DNA of 64,000 nt from Desulfopila sp. IMCC35006 (GCF_005116645.1 NZ_SWCM01000001.1:310001-374000); one strand, 5' to 3'; positions 37,857-48,100 are shown, numbered from the stretch's first letter. The notes: generated from the letters alone by a model not told the origin. Program-made: numbers and translations.

Positions 37857-39254
37857 ATGGCGGATGCAGCGAAACGCAACAGCTATCTGGATGAAAACCA
37901 GAACCGATTCATTGAACAATTACAGCAATGGCTGGCAATACCAAGCATCAGCACCCTCTCCGAGCATAAAGCGGATGTAGCCAGAGCTGCCGACTGGGTC
38001 CGGGAAAGATTGCAGGCCATTGGTTTTCCCGAGGCAAAAACCATCGCCACGACGGGACATCCGTTAGTGTATGCGGAGTCGATGCTGGATAAAAACACCC
38101 CCACCCTGCTTGTCTACGGGCACTATGACGTGCAGCCGGTGGACCCCGTCAAAGAATGGCAGACCCCGCCTTTTGAACCAACCATTCGCGATGGAAACAT
38201 TTACTGTCGCGGGGCAAGTGATGACAAGGCCCAGGTCATGCTCGTGCTGGCAGCTCTTGAAGCATGGTTCGCAGTGAACGGGGCCCTGCCGATAAACGTC
38301 AAGATCCTGCTTGAAGGGGAAGAGGAAGCGGGCGGCGCTTCGATCACCAGATATGTGCAGGACAACCCCGAACTCCTGCAGGCCGACGCCGCATTGATTT
38401 GCGATACCCATATGGTGCACCCGGAGCAGCCTTCGCTGGTGACCAGCCTTCGAGGCATCCTCTATACTGAAATTACCGTATCCGGTGCGAAAACTGATCT
38501 CCATTCCGGAAGCTACGGCGGCGTGGCGCCTAACCCGATTCATGCACTCTGCATATTGATAAACCGTTTGAAGGGTGAAGACGGGGTTATCCAGATTCCG
38601 GAACTTGCCGCTGCCACCCCAACCCCCACGGCTGCCGAAAAATCTTTTTTACAGGAAGATCCTCTGCACATTCAAGACGCCCTGTGCACCGAAATGGGGG
38701 TAACAGAGCTGGTAGGTGAAAAGAACTATCCGCCTCTGGAGCGGTTAGGGGTGCGGCCGACCCTGGAGGTTCACGGGATTCGCGGTGGCTTTACCGGAGA
38801 AGGCGCCAAAACCGTAATTCCGGCAACGGCACTGGCCAAGGTGAGTTTACGCCTTCCGGCAAATATCGATCCAGACGACGCATTTACCTGGCTGCAAAAA
38901 GCGGTACGCCGCAACATGCCGGCCGGCCACCGGGTGCAGCTCACCAATCTTCATTCGGGGAAAGGTTTTTATATCCATCCCGACAGCCGCTATATTCAGG
39001 CGGCGTCCCAGGCCCTCGAGTCGGTCTACGGCACCCCGCCGGTATTTATGCGGGAGGGCGGCTCAATTCCTATCGCCGCACTTTTTGATACGATCCTCAA
39101 AACTCCGGTGGTGCTGATGGGTTTTGGCCTGCCCGACGATACCATCCATGCCCCCAATGAGAAATTCAGTCTCGATCAGTTCAACAAAGGCATGAAAACG
39201 GTTGCCGATTTTCTGGGCAGACTGGCGGGCCAGCCAACTGGCCCGGCAACTTAA
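37857..39254 (+). CDS. M20 family metallopeptidase (dipeptidase type)
   Basis: 465 residues. Zinc-peptidase blocks are visible: VYGHYDVQPVDP, CRGASDDKAQ, the catalytic LLEGEEEAGG and a second-metal segment CDTHMVHP, with the dimerisation or lid domain near SGAKTDLHSGSYGG. It likely cleaves dipeptides or N-acyl amino acids. The ATG at 37857 has CAGGAGA upstream and is preferred to ATG 37836. It is followed by a converging DUF3820 gene 8 nt away. Confidence 0.92.
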   Translation: MADAAKRNSYLDENQNRFIEQLQQWLAIPSISTLSEHKADVARAADWVRERLQAIGFPEAKTIATTGHPLVYAESMLDKNTPTLLVYGHYDVQPVDPVKEWQTPPFEPTIRDGNIYCRGASDDKAQVMLVLAALEAWFAVNGALPINVKILLEGEEEAGGASITRYVQDNPELLQADAALICDTHMVHPEQPSLVTSLRGILYTEITVSGAKTDLHSGSYGGVAPNPIHALCILINRLKGEDGVIQIPELAAATPTPTAAEKSFLQEDPLHIQDALCTEMGVTELVGEKNYPPLERLGVRPTLEVHGIRGGFTGEGAKTVIPATALAKVSLRLPANIDPDDAFTWLQKAVRRNMPAGHRVQLTNLHSGKGFYIHPDSRYIQAASQALESVYGTPPVFMREGGSIPIAALFDTILKTPVVLMGFGLPDDTIHAPNEKFSLDQFNKGMKTVADFLGRLAGQPTGPAT

Positions 39255-39262
39255 AGGAAATT

Positions 39263-39496
39263 TTACCGGCTATTGCCTCTGAGCGGCTCAAACAGATACT
39301 CCAGGCCATTGGCCTTGATCTCATAGACGATAGCCAGCATCTGGCCCAGTTTTCCTGCCGGAAAACCTTTCCCGGCAAACCAGACCACGTAGGGTTCTGG
39401 CAGGTCGATCAGCAGTCGTCCGGCATATTTGCCAAAGGGCATTTTCATTTGCGCCAGCTCAAGAAGCTGTTGATGATCAAAAGGTATTTCGCTCAT
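39263..39496 (-). CDS. DUF3820 family protein
   Basis: 77 residues: MPFGKYAGRLLIDLPEPYVVWF, then GFPAGKLGQMLAIVYEIKANGLEYL, the complete DUF3820 pattern. The family is a small exonuclease-like fold fragment of unknown function. It is transcribed behind the acyl carrier protein gene, but it is widespread elsewhere and need not belong to that cluster. Confidence 0.87.
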   Translation of the reverse strand: MSEIPFDHQQLLELAQMKMPFGKYAGRLLIDLPEPYVVWFAGKGFPAGKLGQMLAIVYEIKANGLEYLFEPLRGNSR

Positions 39497-39580
39497 GTCA
39501 GTGCATCCTGGGAAGAATTACCACTACCACGACAACCTTTGCTGCGGCAGATACCGCGGGTAGAGTTCCAGACTCCCTGC

Positions 39581-39844
39581 TCAATGGGCCCTGTTGCTGT
39601 CAACATACTGAGCCAGCGTCGCCAGGGATTGCAGAACAGTCCGGCTGGTGTTTTCCGAGTCCATCCTCACCCCATATTCCCGCTGAATGGTTACCGCAAT
39701 TTCCAGGGCATCAAGAGAGTCGGCACCTAGTGGAGACTCCGGGCCGATCAGGGGGGCATGGCGATCGATCTTGTCCATTTCCACATCATCAAAATTACAG
39801 GTGGTGCAGATCAGTTCCAGCAGTTCTCGTTCAAAAGGTTCCAT
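39581..39844 (-). CDS. Acyl carrier protein (cluster ACP 1)
   Basis: 87 residues, four-helix ACP with the phosphopantetheine attachment Ser43 in PLGADSLDALEIAV. The variant DSLDALE differs from the DSLDxVE of housekeeping AcpP, as in dedicated secondary-metabolism ACPs. It carries growing acyl chains as thioesters. It is separated from the ABC permease gene by repeat copy D, and forms the downstream edge of the biosynthetic cluster. Confidence 0.88.
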   Translation of the reverse strand: MEPFERELLELICTTCNFDDVEMDKIDRHAPLIGPESPLGADSLDALEIAVTIQREYGVRMDSENTSRTVLQSLATLAQYVDSNRAH

Positions 39845-39863
39845 AAGAAGTTCAATATATTAT

Positions 39864-39957
39864 TTCACTAACCCCGACAAAAAATTTTGCGGGTTAAGTT
39901 CGTTTACGAAATAGTTTTTCTATAAAAAACACAAGAAAGCTATTTCTGATTCACTAA
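39864..39957. repeat. Mosaic intergenic repeat, copy D, flanked by TTCACTAA repeats
   Basis: It is bounded by direct repeats TTCACTAA (39864-39871 and 39950-39957). Inside: a hairpin AACCCCG...CGGGTT (39870-39895), the box AAGTTCGTTTACGA (the reverse complement of the box in copy C) and an imperfect 13-bp inverted repeat (39908-39920 with 39935-39946) with a 14-nt loop. In reverse orientation the module order is the same as in copy C. It lies between the ACP and the ABC permease genes. Confidence 0.72.
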
Positions 39958-39978
39958 GATTGTCAAGTTACAGGGTTA

Positions 39979-41268
39979 TTATCGCGTTCGCGCCAGCTTC
40001 CAGGCAAAGAGGATACAGAGAAGAAAAAACAGCGTCATTCGACCGAGGTCATCGACAATGGCGGCCCCGCCATATCCCCGCACCAGCAGGTCCTGGAAAG
40101 CCGTCAATCCCCAGTTCAACGGCGATATAATACTGATCTGCTGCATTGTCTGCGGCATGGCATACACGGGAACCATGATTCCCCCGATGGCAGCAGAAGC
40201 GACTACCACCGTCGACCCCAGGGTGGATGCCTGTTCATAGGTTTTGCAGGCCATCCCCAGGACTATACCAAAACCGCAGGCCGCAAGACTGGAAAAGAGC
40301 ACGGTAAGCAGCACAGCGAGTGGATGTCCGGCAACAACAAACGCCGGAAGCCCGATATATGGAAACAAAAAGACACCGATCAGGCCAATAAGCAGGAACT
40401 GGCAGAGGCAAACCCCCATATACGCCACGACCTTCCCGGCAAAGAGGAGCAGATGGGAGACCGGCAGAGAGGCGAGGCGAATCCATATGCCCGACCTGCG
40501 CTCCTGCAGAATTGCGCCGGCAATGGGGATGGCGGTAAAGAACATGCCAAAGAGCGCCCAGGCCGGAACATTTTGCTGCACGGGATTATAGGGGGGAGTC
40601 GTTCCTGCTCTTGCGCTATCCCCGCCGTCCTGCAAGGCAAACAGCTGCCGGCCGAAAAGAGCCGCGAGTCCTGCCGTCGGCAGCGGTCCAGCGTCCCTGG
40701 CGAGGCCGAATTGGCCAACTATTTCTGTTACTTTGCGCTCAAGAACGGTAATTTTTGCCTCCATGGCAATAGTTTCCAGGGCCATCTGCAACTGGGCGGT
40801 CAGACCGGAACGAAGACCGGGCATGATCCCCGGGTCAAAAAAAACATCCACAGGAATCTTGCCTGGTGCATTTTTCATATCATCTGCTTTACTCTCTTCC
40901 AACATGCCCTCTGTTCTTTGCTGCAGCTTGTGTGAAGATTTTTCCGGAATAACGACACCTACCTGATAGTCACCGGCAGCGACCGCCGCCTGCAGTGCAT
41001 CACTGTTTTTCTGCCGTTTGTCCCAGACAACTATCGCAAAATTATTGTCCGACAACCGGCCGCGCAGGGAATTGCCAAGTCCTCCCTCATCCAGATCGAG
41101 AAACAGCAGCCGGGTGTTCTTCTGCCCGGTGAGCTCCATCACATTTTCCTGCACAAGGGTGATGACTATAACCAGGATCGCCGGCATAAGGAAAAGGACC
41201 AGCAGACCGGTACGATCCCGTTTCAACAGCAAAAGTTCCTTGCCGGCAGTGGTAATTATTTTGCGCAT
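39979..41268 (-). CDS. ABC-2 type transporter permease
   Basis: 429 residues. One N-terminal membrane helix (LLVLFLMPAILVIVITLV), a large extracytoplasmic loop (about 45-240), then five helices, with the ABC-2 pattern AGAILQERRSGIWIRLASLPVS. It forms the membrane half of an exporter with the ATPase directly upstream (4 nt gap). Exporters of this type move lipids, antibiotics or polysaccharides; context suggests the product of this cluster. Confidence 0.88.
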   Translation of the reverse strand: MRKIITTAGKELLLLKRDRTGLLVLFLMPAILVIVITLVQENVMELTGQKNTRLLFLDLDEGGLGNSLRGRLSDNNFAIVVWDKRQKNSDALQAAVAAGDYQVGVVIPEKSSHKLQQRTEGMLEESKADDMKNAPGKIPVDVFFDPGIMPGLRSGLTAQLQMALETIAMEAKITVLERKVTEIVGQFGLARDAGPLPTAGLAALFGRQLFALQDGGDSARAGTTPPYNPVQQNVPAWALFGMFFTAIPIAGAILQERRSGIWIRLASLPVSHLLLFAGKVVAYMGVCLCQFLLIGLIGVFLFPYIGLPAFVVAGHPLAVLLTVLFSSLAACGFGIVLGMACKTYEQASTLGSTVVVASAAIGGIMVPVYAMPQTMQQISIISPLNWGLTAFQDLLVRGYGGAAIVDDLGRMTLFFLLCILFAWKLARTR

Positions 41269-41272
41269 CGCA

Positions 41273-42055
41273 TTACGTATCCCGAAGCTGCTTACCCGTC
41301 AAATCCAAGAAAAGCTCTTCCAGATTCCGGCTGCCGCTCTGCTGCAGAAGTCTATTGGGTTTGCCCTGCAGAATAATTTTACCGCCATCGATAATGCCTA
41401 TCCGGCTGCAAAGCTCCTGTGCCTCCTCCATGTAGTGGGTGGTATAGAGAATTGTTATCCCCGCCAGATTAAGCGCTGTCAGCTGTTTATGAATCAAATG
41501 TCTGGACTGGGTATCGATACCGACGGTCGGTTCATCGAGAAAGAGAATTTGCGGAGCGTGCAACAGTCCGGTGGCGAGATTGAGCCGACGCTTCATCCCC
41601 CCGGAATAGGCAGAGACCAGCCGCGTCGCCTGGTCGGTGAGGCCGGCGAACTGCAGACACAGGTCAATTCGCGCTTCGAGCAATTTCCCGCCAAAGCCGT
41701 ACAGTCTGCCAAAAAACGATAGATTTTCCCGGGCAGACAGCTTGTCATACAGCGCAATTTCCTGGGGAACTACGCCGATAATCTGCCTGATTTTATGTGC
41801 CTGCCGACGAAAATCCATACCCATTATGGAGACGGTACCACTGTCGGGCGGAAAGAAACCGCTGAAGACCGAAACCGCCGTGGTTTTACCGGCGCCATTT
41901 GTGCCAAGCAGCCCAAAAAACTCGCCTTTATTAACCTGCAGATCAAAATCATTCAAGGCGGGCCGGCTGCTCTTGTTATAGCGTTTAACGAGCGAATTGG
42001 CTTCAAGTGCGATGCCGGACTCTTTTTTATACAGGGAGGGGTTGCGGGCATTCAT
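41273..42055 (-). CDS. ABC transporter ATP-binding protein
   Basis: 260 residues. Walker A GTNGAGKTT, Q-loop VVPQEIALYD, signature SAYSGGMKRRLNLA, Walker B ILFLDEPTVGID and the H-loop TTHYMEEAQ. It is of the CcmA/drug-exporter type. The ATG at 42055 overlaps the stop of the BtrH-like gene (ATGA), so these genes are coupled. Together with the permease it makes an exporter for the cluster. Confidence 0.93.
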   Translation of the reverse strand: MNARNPSLYKKESGIALEANSLVKRYNKSSRPALNDFDLQVNKGEFFGLLGTNGAGKTTAVSVFSGFFPPDSGTVSIMGMDFRRQAHKIRQIIGVVPQEIALYDKLSARENLSFFGRLYGFGGKLLEARIDLCLQFAGLTDQATRLVSAYSGGMKRRLNLATGLLHAPQILFLDEPTVGIDTQSRHLIHKQLTALNLAGITILYTTHYMEEAQELCSRIGIIDGGKIILQGKPNRLLQQSGSRNLEELFLDLTGKQLRDT

Positions 42056-43080
42056 GACTGTTTTTTCACCCAACCTTCCAGCTCTCGGAAGAAGTTTTCT
42101 TCCAGAGAGGCACATTGCCGAATGCTCTCTGCCATAACCGTGTAGGTATCTTCCGGCCGGGCACGATTTTTACATATGCGGGCGGCAATAACCGCAAATT
42201 GTCGCCAGCTGTCTCCTGCCTGGGTCAATAGCGCTGCATAGTCAGCCAGGGATTGATCCTCCAGGACAACTCCACTCTCCTGAAGAAAAGCAGCATACAT
42301 AAACCGAAAACCGCCGCCACCGGTACCAATTTCCTCCTGCATGCGTACGACATGACCGACATGCAGAGCAGCGTTTTCTTTACCCAGCCGATCAGGCCAT
42401 CGTTCCAGTCGATTGGCCAAAAAGCGTATGCCCTTGACACCTATCAAAGGGAAAGGGCTGCCAAGCATCATTTTACAGACCGATCTGATACCCTTGACGA
42501 TAAGGGACCGTCGCTCGAGATTTTCGGGCACTCGAGTCAGATAATACATTTTCCCTTTCGGCGCGAGGGCTCCTGAAGCGAAGCGAGCTCTCGCCAGGTC
42601 TTCACCGGGACAACGCACAGGCCCCGGAAATACCGGATCACTGATCAGGTACTCATCCCCTTCTTTGCCGTAGACCACGAGGTTATGGGCATTAAAATGA
42701 AAACGCAGGGCGCTCGGGAAATAAGGCAGCCAGTAGACACCGGTCTGCAGTCCCACCGGGATTGAATGAGCCAGGGCATCATCCAGCGCCGCCATAGCCT
42801 GGCTTTTATCCCGAAATTTTTGCTGGTGCATGCTGATGCCGGGAATTCTGCTTATTCGTTTCAGGATATGCCCGGCAGCGGAACGATAGGTAACAAGCGG
42901 CAGACCATTGAGCCGGATAAAAGGCAGGTAGCCAAAAAACAGCCCGCCGCCGATACCAAAGGCCATGGCTTCGGAAATTTCAATTCCCTTATGACGGAGC
43001 AGACTGGCAGCGACACCGCTTTCGCAATGGGCAGACTGGGTATGGGAAAAATCAGGCAAAGGGCCGGGCCTCATCCGCAT
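42052..43080 (-). CDS. BtrH N-terminal domain protein (acyl-ACP transferase-like)
   Basis: About 342 residues. The N-terminus has the BtrH_N pattern: SAHCESGVAASLLRHKG, then AMAFGIGGGLFFGYLPF. The middle (VPVGLQTGVYWLPYF in outline, then FNAHNLVVYGKEGDEYLISDP) follows the C39-like fold. The C-terminal half is helical. In butirosin synthesis BtrH moves an acyl group from an ACP to an amino group. Here it may transfer an acyl chain from the cluster ACPs to an amine acceptor. Start 43080 or 43074; both overlap the upstream gene. Confidence 0.72.
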   Translation of the reverse strand: MRMRPGPLPDFSHTQSAHCESGVAASLLRHKGIEISEAMAFGIGGGLFFGYLPFIRLNGLPLVTYRSAAGHILKRISRIPGISMHQQKFRDKSQAMAALDDALAHSIPVGLQTGVYWLPYFPSALRFHFNAHNLVVYGKEGDEYLISDPVFPGPVRCPGEDLARARFASGALAPKGKMYYLTRVPENLERRSLIVKGIRSVCKMMLGSPFPLIGVKGIRFLANRLERWPDRLGKENAALHVGHVVRMQEEIGTGGGGFRFMYAAFLQESGVVLEDQSLADYAALLTQAGDSWRQFAVIAARICKNRARPEDTYTVMAESIRQCASLEENFFRELEGWVKKQS

Positions 43081-43495
43081 TTTGTTTATAAACAGGCGGT
43101 CGCAGTCGGCCTTCCCGCAGATCATCAAGGGTAACCTTAAACGTCTCCCCGTATTTTTTTAAGGTGCCGACACGCAACCGCTTAAAAAAGAAAGGTATCA
43201 TATGCAGACGAACCGACCAGCGAGACTGGCCGGTATAACTGGCAAGCAGGCTGACATTCATTTGATTGGCCGTCATATAATAATGCAGACAGCTCGCCCG
43301 GCCAGCTGCAACTTTCGCCTTTGCTACCTTGATCTGCCTGTCTATTTCGGCCCATGCCTGGCGATTGACGATATCCACGGGATGCCACATGGAGCCGGCA
43401 ACGAGCTCGTGGTTTCCCCGGTAGTTCTGGACATAACTGACAATTTTTACGCCACCGGTTATCCCGTTATCTGCAGCGTGAGTGTGGTTATCCAT
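43052..43495 (-). CDS. Conserved cluster protein of unknown function
   Basis: 147 residues, not recognised. The visible pattern is HYYMTANQMNVSLLASYTGQ and WSVRLHMIPFFFKRLRVG, followed by KKYGETFKVTLDDLREGRL. It looks like a small all-alpha protein, possibly a DNA- or protein-binding helix bundle. It starts 8 nt behind the PagL-like gene and overlaps the BtrH-like start, so it belongs to the cluster operon. No function is proposed. Confidence 0.6.
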   Translation of the reverse strand: MDNHTHAADNGITGGVKIVSYVQNYRGNHELVAGSMWHPVDIVNRQAWAEIDRQIKVAKAKVAAGRASCLHYYMTANQMNVSLLASYTGQSRWSVRLHMIPFFFKRLRVGTLKKYGETFKVTLDDLREGRLRPPVYKQNADEARPFA

Positions 43496-43502
43496 GCGTT
43501 TT

Positions 43503-44141
43503 CTAAAAAGTGAGCCCGAGCAAGAATTTCAGCGAGTTAAGGGGTTCGTTGGGTTCCTCCGTACCTGCATTGGAAATATGATGATAGCGTACTTCAAAAA
43601 GGATCTGATGGGCGGTATCCCAGTCATTTTTCAGACCGATGCCGAATTGATAATTACCGTTGAGATCGGCACCCATTCCCTCGATATCGGCAAAACTATA
43701 CACCGGCCCACCGCCGGCAAACAGATACGGCTGCCATTGCTGCGCTGAAGTAAAGGTGTAACAGGCGAGAAAATTCACCCCGACCATAGCCGAGACATCA
43801 GGACTGACGACAAAGGAAACCGGCAGCTCCACCAAGAGCGAATGATACCCTTGATACCAGCCGGAACCAATGTCATCGACAATATGATGATTATAGCGGG
43901 GAATCAGATCAATGGTTTCAACGCGCTGGGAGGTATCCCCCCAACCTGGAAAACTCTGGCCATAGCCACTGATGATGGCCCAGTTGTCCCGGGATGTGTC
44001 CAGACCGTCGGCATCGGCATAACCGGGCAGAAGAAGACTGCAGAGGAAAAAGACGCCGATCAGACGGACACCGCCAATTCCACTATTATGAGCGGCCCGG
44101 TTGATTCTTTCTGTCACTGGTGCAATGGACGGGATCATCAT
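43503..44141 (-). CDS. PagL-like lipid A deacylase (acyloxyacyl hydrolase family)
   Basis: 212 residues. A signal sequence is visible near the start (LIGVFFLCSLLLPGYADA). The mature protein is an outer-membrane beta-barrel: alternating hydrophobic strands, with the family active-site block HHISNAGTEEPNEPLNSL near the C-terminus, containing the His-Ser pair and Asn. The last strand ends in Phe (LGLTF). It removes the 3-O acyl chain of lipid A. Its presence in this cluster suggests outer-membrane action on lipids. Confidence 0.82.
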   Translation of the reverse strand: MMIPSIAPVTERINRAAHNSGIGGVRLIGVFFLCSLLLPGYADADGLDTSRDNWAIISGYGQSFPGWGDTSQRVETIDLIPRYNHHIVDDIGSGWYQGYHSLLVELPVSFVVSPDVSAMVGVNFLACYTFTSAQQWQPYLFAGGGPVYSFADIEGMGADLNGNYQFGIGLKNDWDTAHQILFEVRYHHISNAGTEEPNEPLNSLKFLLGLTF

Positions 44142-44268
44142 TTTTTATCCGGTAATTGATTGGGAGATCTGAAAAAACAACTGGTGACAGATTCTTTATA
44201 CTGTAAGCAGAAACAAATTTGCAAGAGTATTGCAGGGTACTTTGCAATGCACCTGGAGGCCCTGCGTT

Positions 44269-45114
44269 TCATCCATGCTTGCCGAGTGCTCCTTTCAGCC
44301 CCTGCAGGGGGATATGTTCCTTCATCACCGGACGCCCGATGATTTGCGCCAGGGTAACGACATCAACAGTTCGGGCCAGGGTGGCAAATAGAGAATCGAG
44401 TTCTTGTTGCCAGTAGTCCGACAACGCCTGCCGGCAGGGCGGGAGGTCATGGAGCATGATTATATCTCCCGGTTGCAGCCGGGAAAGAATTTTTTCGGCC
44501 AGGTTGTGGATATTTCGGTTTCCCCGGTCAAAGGCACGACAACTGAAAGTGACCGTAACAAGCCCTTCTGTTGCCAAGACGTTGACCACCCGAGGACTGG
44601 TAATCCCTACCGGTGGACGAAACACAAGCGGCTGCACGCCATAGGCCTGTAAAATTGTCTGGGTGGCATGAATATCTTTCTGAACGGTCTTCCAGCTTCG
44701 CAGCATCAAAAAATTATCGTGCTGCCATGAATGATTGCCGATGGTATGCCCCTGAGCTATGATTTCTGCAATCAGTTCAGGATATTTGGCTGCTTTTTCA
44801 CCCACTACGAAAAAAGTGGCCTGCAGCTTGTGCCGTGCCAGCAACTCAAGCAAAACAGGAGTCGAGGCGGGCGATGGTCCATCGTCAAAGGTCAGAGCAA
44901 CCCCCTGAGATCCCGGCAGGCCCCGACTGATAACCGGCAGGAAAAAACTATATTGCGGGAAAAACGGGGCACAGAAACAGAGAGCAAGAAACACAGCCAG
45001 GGGCACCGCTGCGAGAAACGGATGAATGAACAAGAGCAGGACTGCACCGCCCAATGCGATCATGCCGGTTTTCTCGGCAGCAGAAAAAGATGTCTTAGGC
45101 GTATTGTCCGGCAC
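44269..45114 (-). CDS. Polysaccharide deacetylase family protein (membrane)
   Basis: About 281 residues. Two N-terminal membrane segments, then a NodB-type deacetylase: VALTFDDGPSPASTPVLLELLARH (catalytic Asp, DD), GHTIGNHSWQHDNF (metal His pair), FRPPVGI and IIMLHDLP. It deacetylates N-acetyl sugars or other amides. The GTG at 45114, 5 nt behind the upstream stop with AAAGAG before it, is a likely start; an ATG at 45180 would overlap the upstream gene. In the cluster it may free an amine for acylation. Confidence 0.83.
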   Translation of the reverse strand: MPDNTPKTSFSAAEKTGMIALGGAVLLLFIHPFLAAVPLAVFLALCFCAPFFPQYSFFLPVISRGLPGSQGVALTFDDGPSPASTPVLLELLARHKLQATFFVVGEKAAKYPELIAEIIAQGHTIGNHSWQHDNFLMLRSWKTVQKDIHATQTILQAYGVQPLVFRPPVGITSPRVVNVLATEGLVTVTFSCRAFDRGNRNIHNLAEKILSRLQPGDIIMLHDLPPCRQALSDYWQQELDSLFATLARTVDVVTLAQIIGRPVMKEHIPLQGLKGALGKHG

Positions 45115-45118
45115 CAGC

Positions 45119-48100
45119 TCACTCTTTATCAGCCCGGCCGACGATCCAGACCAATTCCGGATTCCCCTCCGAGACTTCATGTATAGAAATCATGAAACCA
45201 GCTTCCTGCAGCATTTGTGCAATTTTTTCCCCTGAACGGTACCAGGGATTTCTGCCGGCTATTTTTATCCGCCGGTCCTCCAGGTGCCATGACCACGATG
45301 GACGGCCACTCGGCATGATGACAAACCTGGTCACCAGAATACCCTGATGGTCGAGTGCCATATAACTTTTTTTAAAAAGAGTCGACACCGTTGCATCATC
45401 CAGGTGGTGCAGCATATCAAGGAGCAGAACGACATCGATCGGCCGGTCAACAACGGGCAGATCCGGGGCCCAGCCAACTGTTATCCGGCCACGCTCGCCG
45501 GCACCGATGGCAGCCACCCTCACCCGCTCGGGATCCGGATCGATACCATAAACCCGGGCTTGCGTAAAATACTCCAGACACCAGCAGGCCGGGACACCAT
45601 AACCGCAGCCAATATCGAGCATGGTCGCCACGTGCTTACGCTGGGCCAACATTCGCGGCAATTCCTTGAACATTGGATCAAACTGCAGCTTGAAGCGGAC
45701 AAACATCCTTGGATACGCTTCCAGCATTCGGAAGCGATGCCGAATTCGACAGGTAATATCTCTGTTGTCCAATTGCATACTGCTTCTTTTATTTTCGCCG
45801 GCAAGATATCGATCGAGCAGAGGCGGCAGCAACAGGAATGTCCCCAGCAGAGAATAACCAATGCCGAGCAGAGAGGTAATGCCAACACTTTTCAAAACCG
45901 AGTGTTCGGCAAAGCAGAGCACACCAAAACCGATGAGCGTAGACGCACCGGACATAAACACGGCGACACGCACCAGAACATACGACGGGTGACTGACATC
46001 ACGGTATCGCTGGTGGGCCCGGACACAGAAAATGGCATAATCAATGCCCATGCCGAGAATAACAATGGACAGCATAAGCGACGGAATATCAAGAGGATGA
46101 TGCAGAAGTCGCAAAGTCCCCAAGGTACAGATATAGGCAAAAACCGCCGGCAGCAAGGTAAGCAGAGTAAGCCGCAGGTTAAGATAGAAAAAATACAGCA
46201 GCAGAGCCATACTGACCGCAACGATCACCAGCATGGTGGTAAAGCTTGAAAAGAGGATATCCGCCAGCCGCCTGGTAAAAAAAGCGGCCTCGAATATACT
46301 GGCATCTTTACCGTACGATTGTTGAAAATCGGCTCCGTCATACTTTTTTCCGGGCAAAAGAGTGACAAACTGCAACAGACCGGATTCTTTGCCATTATGC
46401 AAAATACCCAACAGATTATAGTATTTTTCCGGGATCGGGTGAAAGGACGCAGCATACCCAGGATCGAGCAGAGAGAAAAAACCGGCAAAGGCATCGGGGG
46501 TAAAGCCAAACTCAGCGCCGGCATTGCTGAGCGCCTGCTCAATACGTTTGCTCCTGCCGTCGCGCCAGAAATTCTGCCAGGCCTGCAGATTCAGAACCCC
46601 TCTTTCCCTGCCGGGAAAAATCATCGAGGGCACAAAAGCGGCCCGCAATACATCTTGGTCGATATCCTGTTCAATTTTGGCCAGAAGCTTATCGTTTTCC
46701 CGCTCGATTTCCGTTATACCACCACCCTTTTTCATCAGCGTAATCCGTTCGCCGATGCTCCCCCATACCCTGGAAAACAATGCATCGGCGGCCATCGTTT
46801 CCTCCGTCACCGTGTTCATGCTCTCAAGACTCACGGCAAACTGCGGCCTGGCAAAAAAGAGCAGGCCAACTGCCAGCAGAACTGCTGCCACGAAACCGGG
46901 CTTACCGCTGTTATAGAGAGAGTTGACCAGCCCGCGAAGAGGGAGAGCGCGGTCGCGGCCCGGCGGCATAGTTGGAAAAATCCGTGGAAAAATCGAGTGA
47001 ATAAACAAAAACGAAAAAAAGATACCCAGGGCGGTGAATTGCCCCAGTTCAGTAAAAATTGGAAATCCGCTGCAGCTGAGAATGACAAAGGCCCCGATGG
47101 TGGTAACGACCGCCATAAGACCGATAGCCCGCACCTCGGAGGAGGCATCCCGCCCTTTGGTCTCATGACTGCGATCCAGAAAAAGCAGATAGGCGATGCC
47201 ATGATCGACGGTGATGGAAATTATCGCCCCGCCAAACCCCAGCACCATAACCGAGATCGACGAATGGAACAGCGAGTAGGCAAAAAGAGCGGCACCGGTC
47301 CCGGCAAGAGCCGGCACCAGCGACAACAAGCCCAGCAGGGGCCGGGAAAAAAGCACCAGCAGGAGAAGTCCGACCCCAACCGTTGCCAGCACCAGAGCCA
47401 GCTGTACATCGTGGCGGATGATACGTTCGTTGTCCAGAGCAGCCCGGAAGGCACCTACCGGGGTAAGGGTTATCCGTCGTCCTGACGGATTATATTTCTC
47501 ATTGAGAATACGGGAGCTTTCAGCTATCAGGCCGGCAATCTTCCGGGCAGAATCGGTGTCGGTGCCTGTTGCCAGCGGGCGGGCGGTCACCAGCAGATGT
47601 TGTCCGTCAGCGGAGAGCAGCGCACCCCGAAAAAACCTGGTATTGAGCGAGGGGGCAAGCGGCGCCAGTCTGGCCAGGACCAGATCCTTTAAACCAAGCG
47701 GATCAAGCCCGATGAACTCGGCCTGTCCGATGCCCTCCATGCTGTTCAGGTCCTGATATAATTTTTGTATCCGGGTCTTGATCTTTTCCGCCGTCAGCAG
47801 AGGCGCGACCATTTGGTCCAGTTCCTCCCCGGAAAAGAGCAGTGGCAGGTTTCGTGCGGCATACAGGGCCATATCCGGAATAAGCTCACCGAATTCAGCA
47901 CTCCCCACCTGGGCAAAAAGCCCGCTGTCCTGCATCTTTTTTTCAAGCAGCGTACCGGCCTCAACCAGAGTATCCGGATCGTCGACATCGAGCATGACGT
48001 CGACTGCAATCTGATCATGGATGGGATGGTGGGCAAATATTTCAAGACCATCGGCGATGACTTTATCTCCTGACGGCAGGGAGCGAACCACATCGGTATC

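Noticed and set aside
46319-47485. 388-codon plus-strand frame opposite the MMPL exporter
   Set aside because: Composition is antisense-like (rich in Lys, Gln and His without hydrophobic pattern) and the opposite strand encodes a clear exporter.
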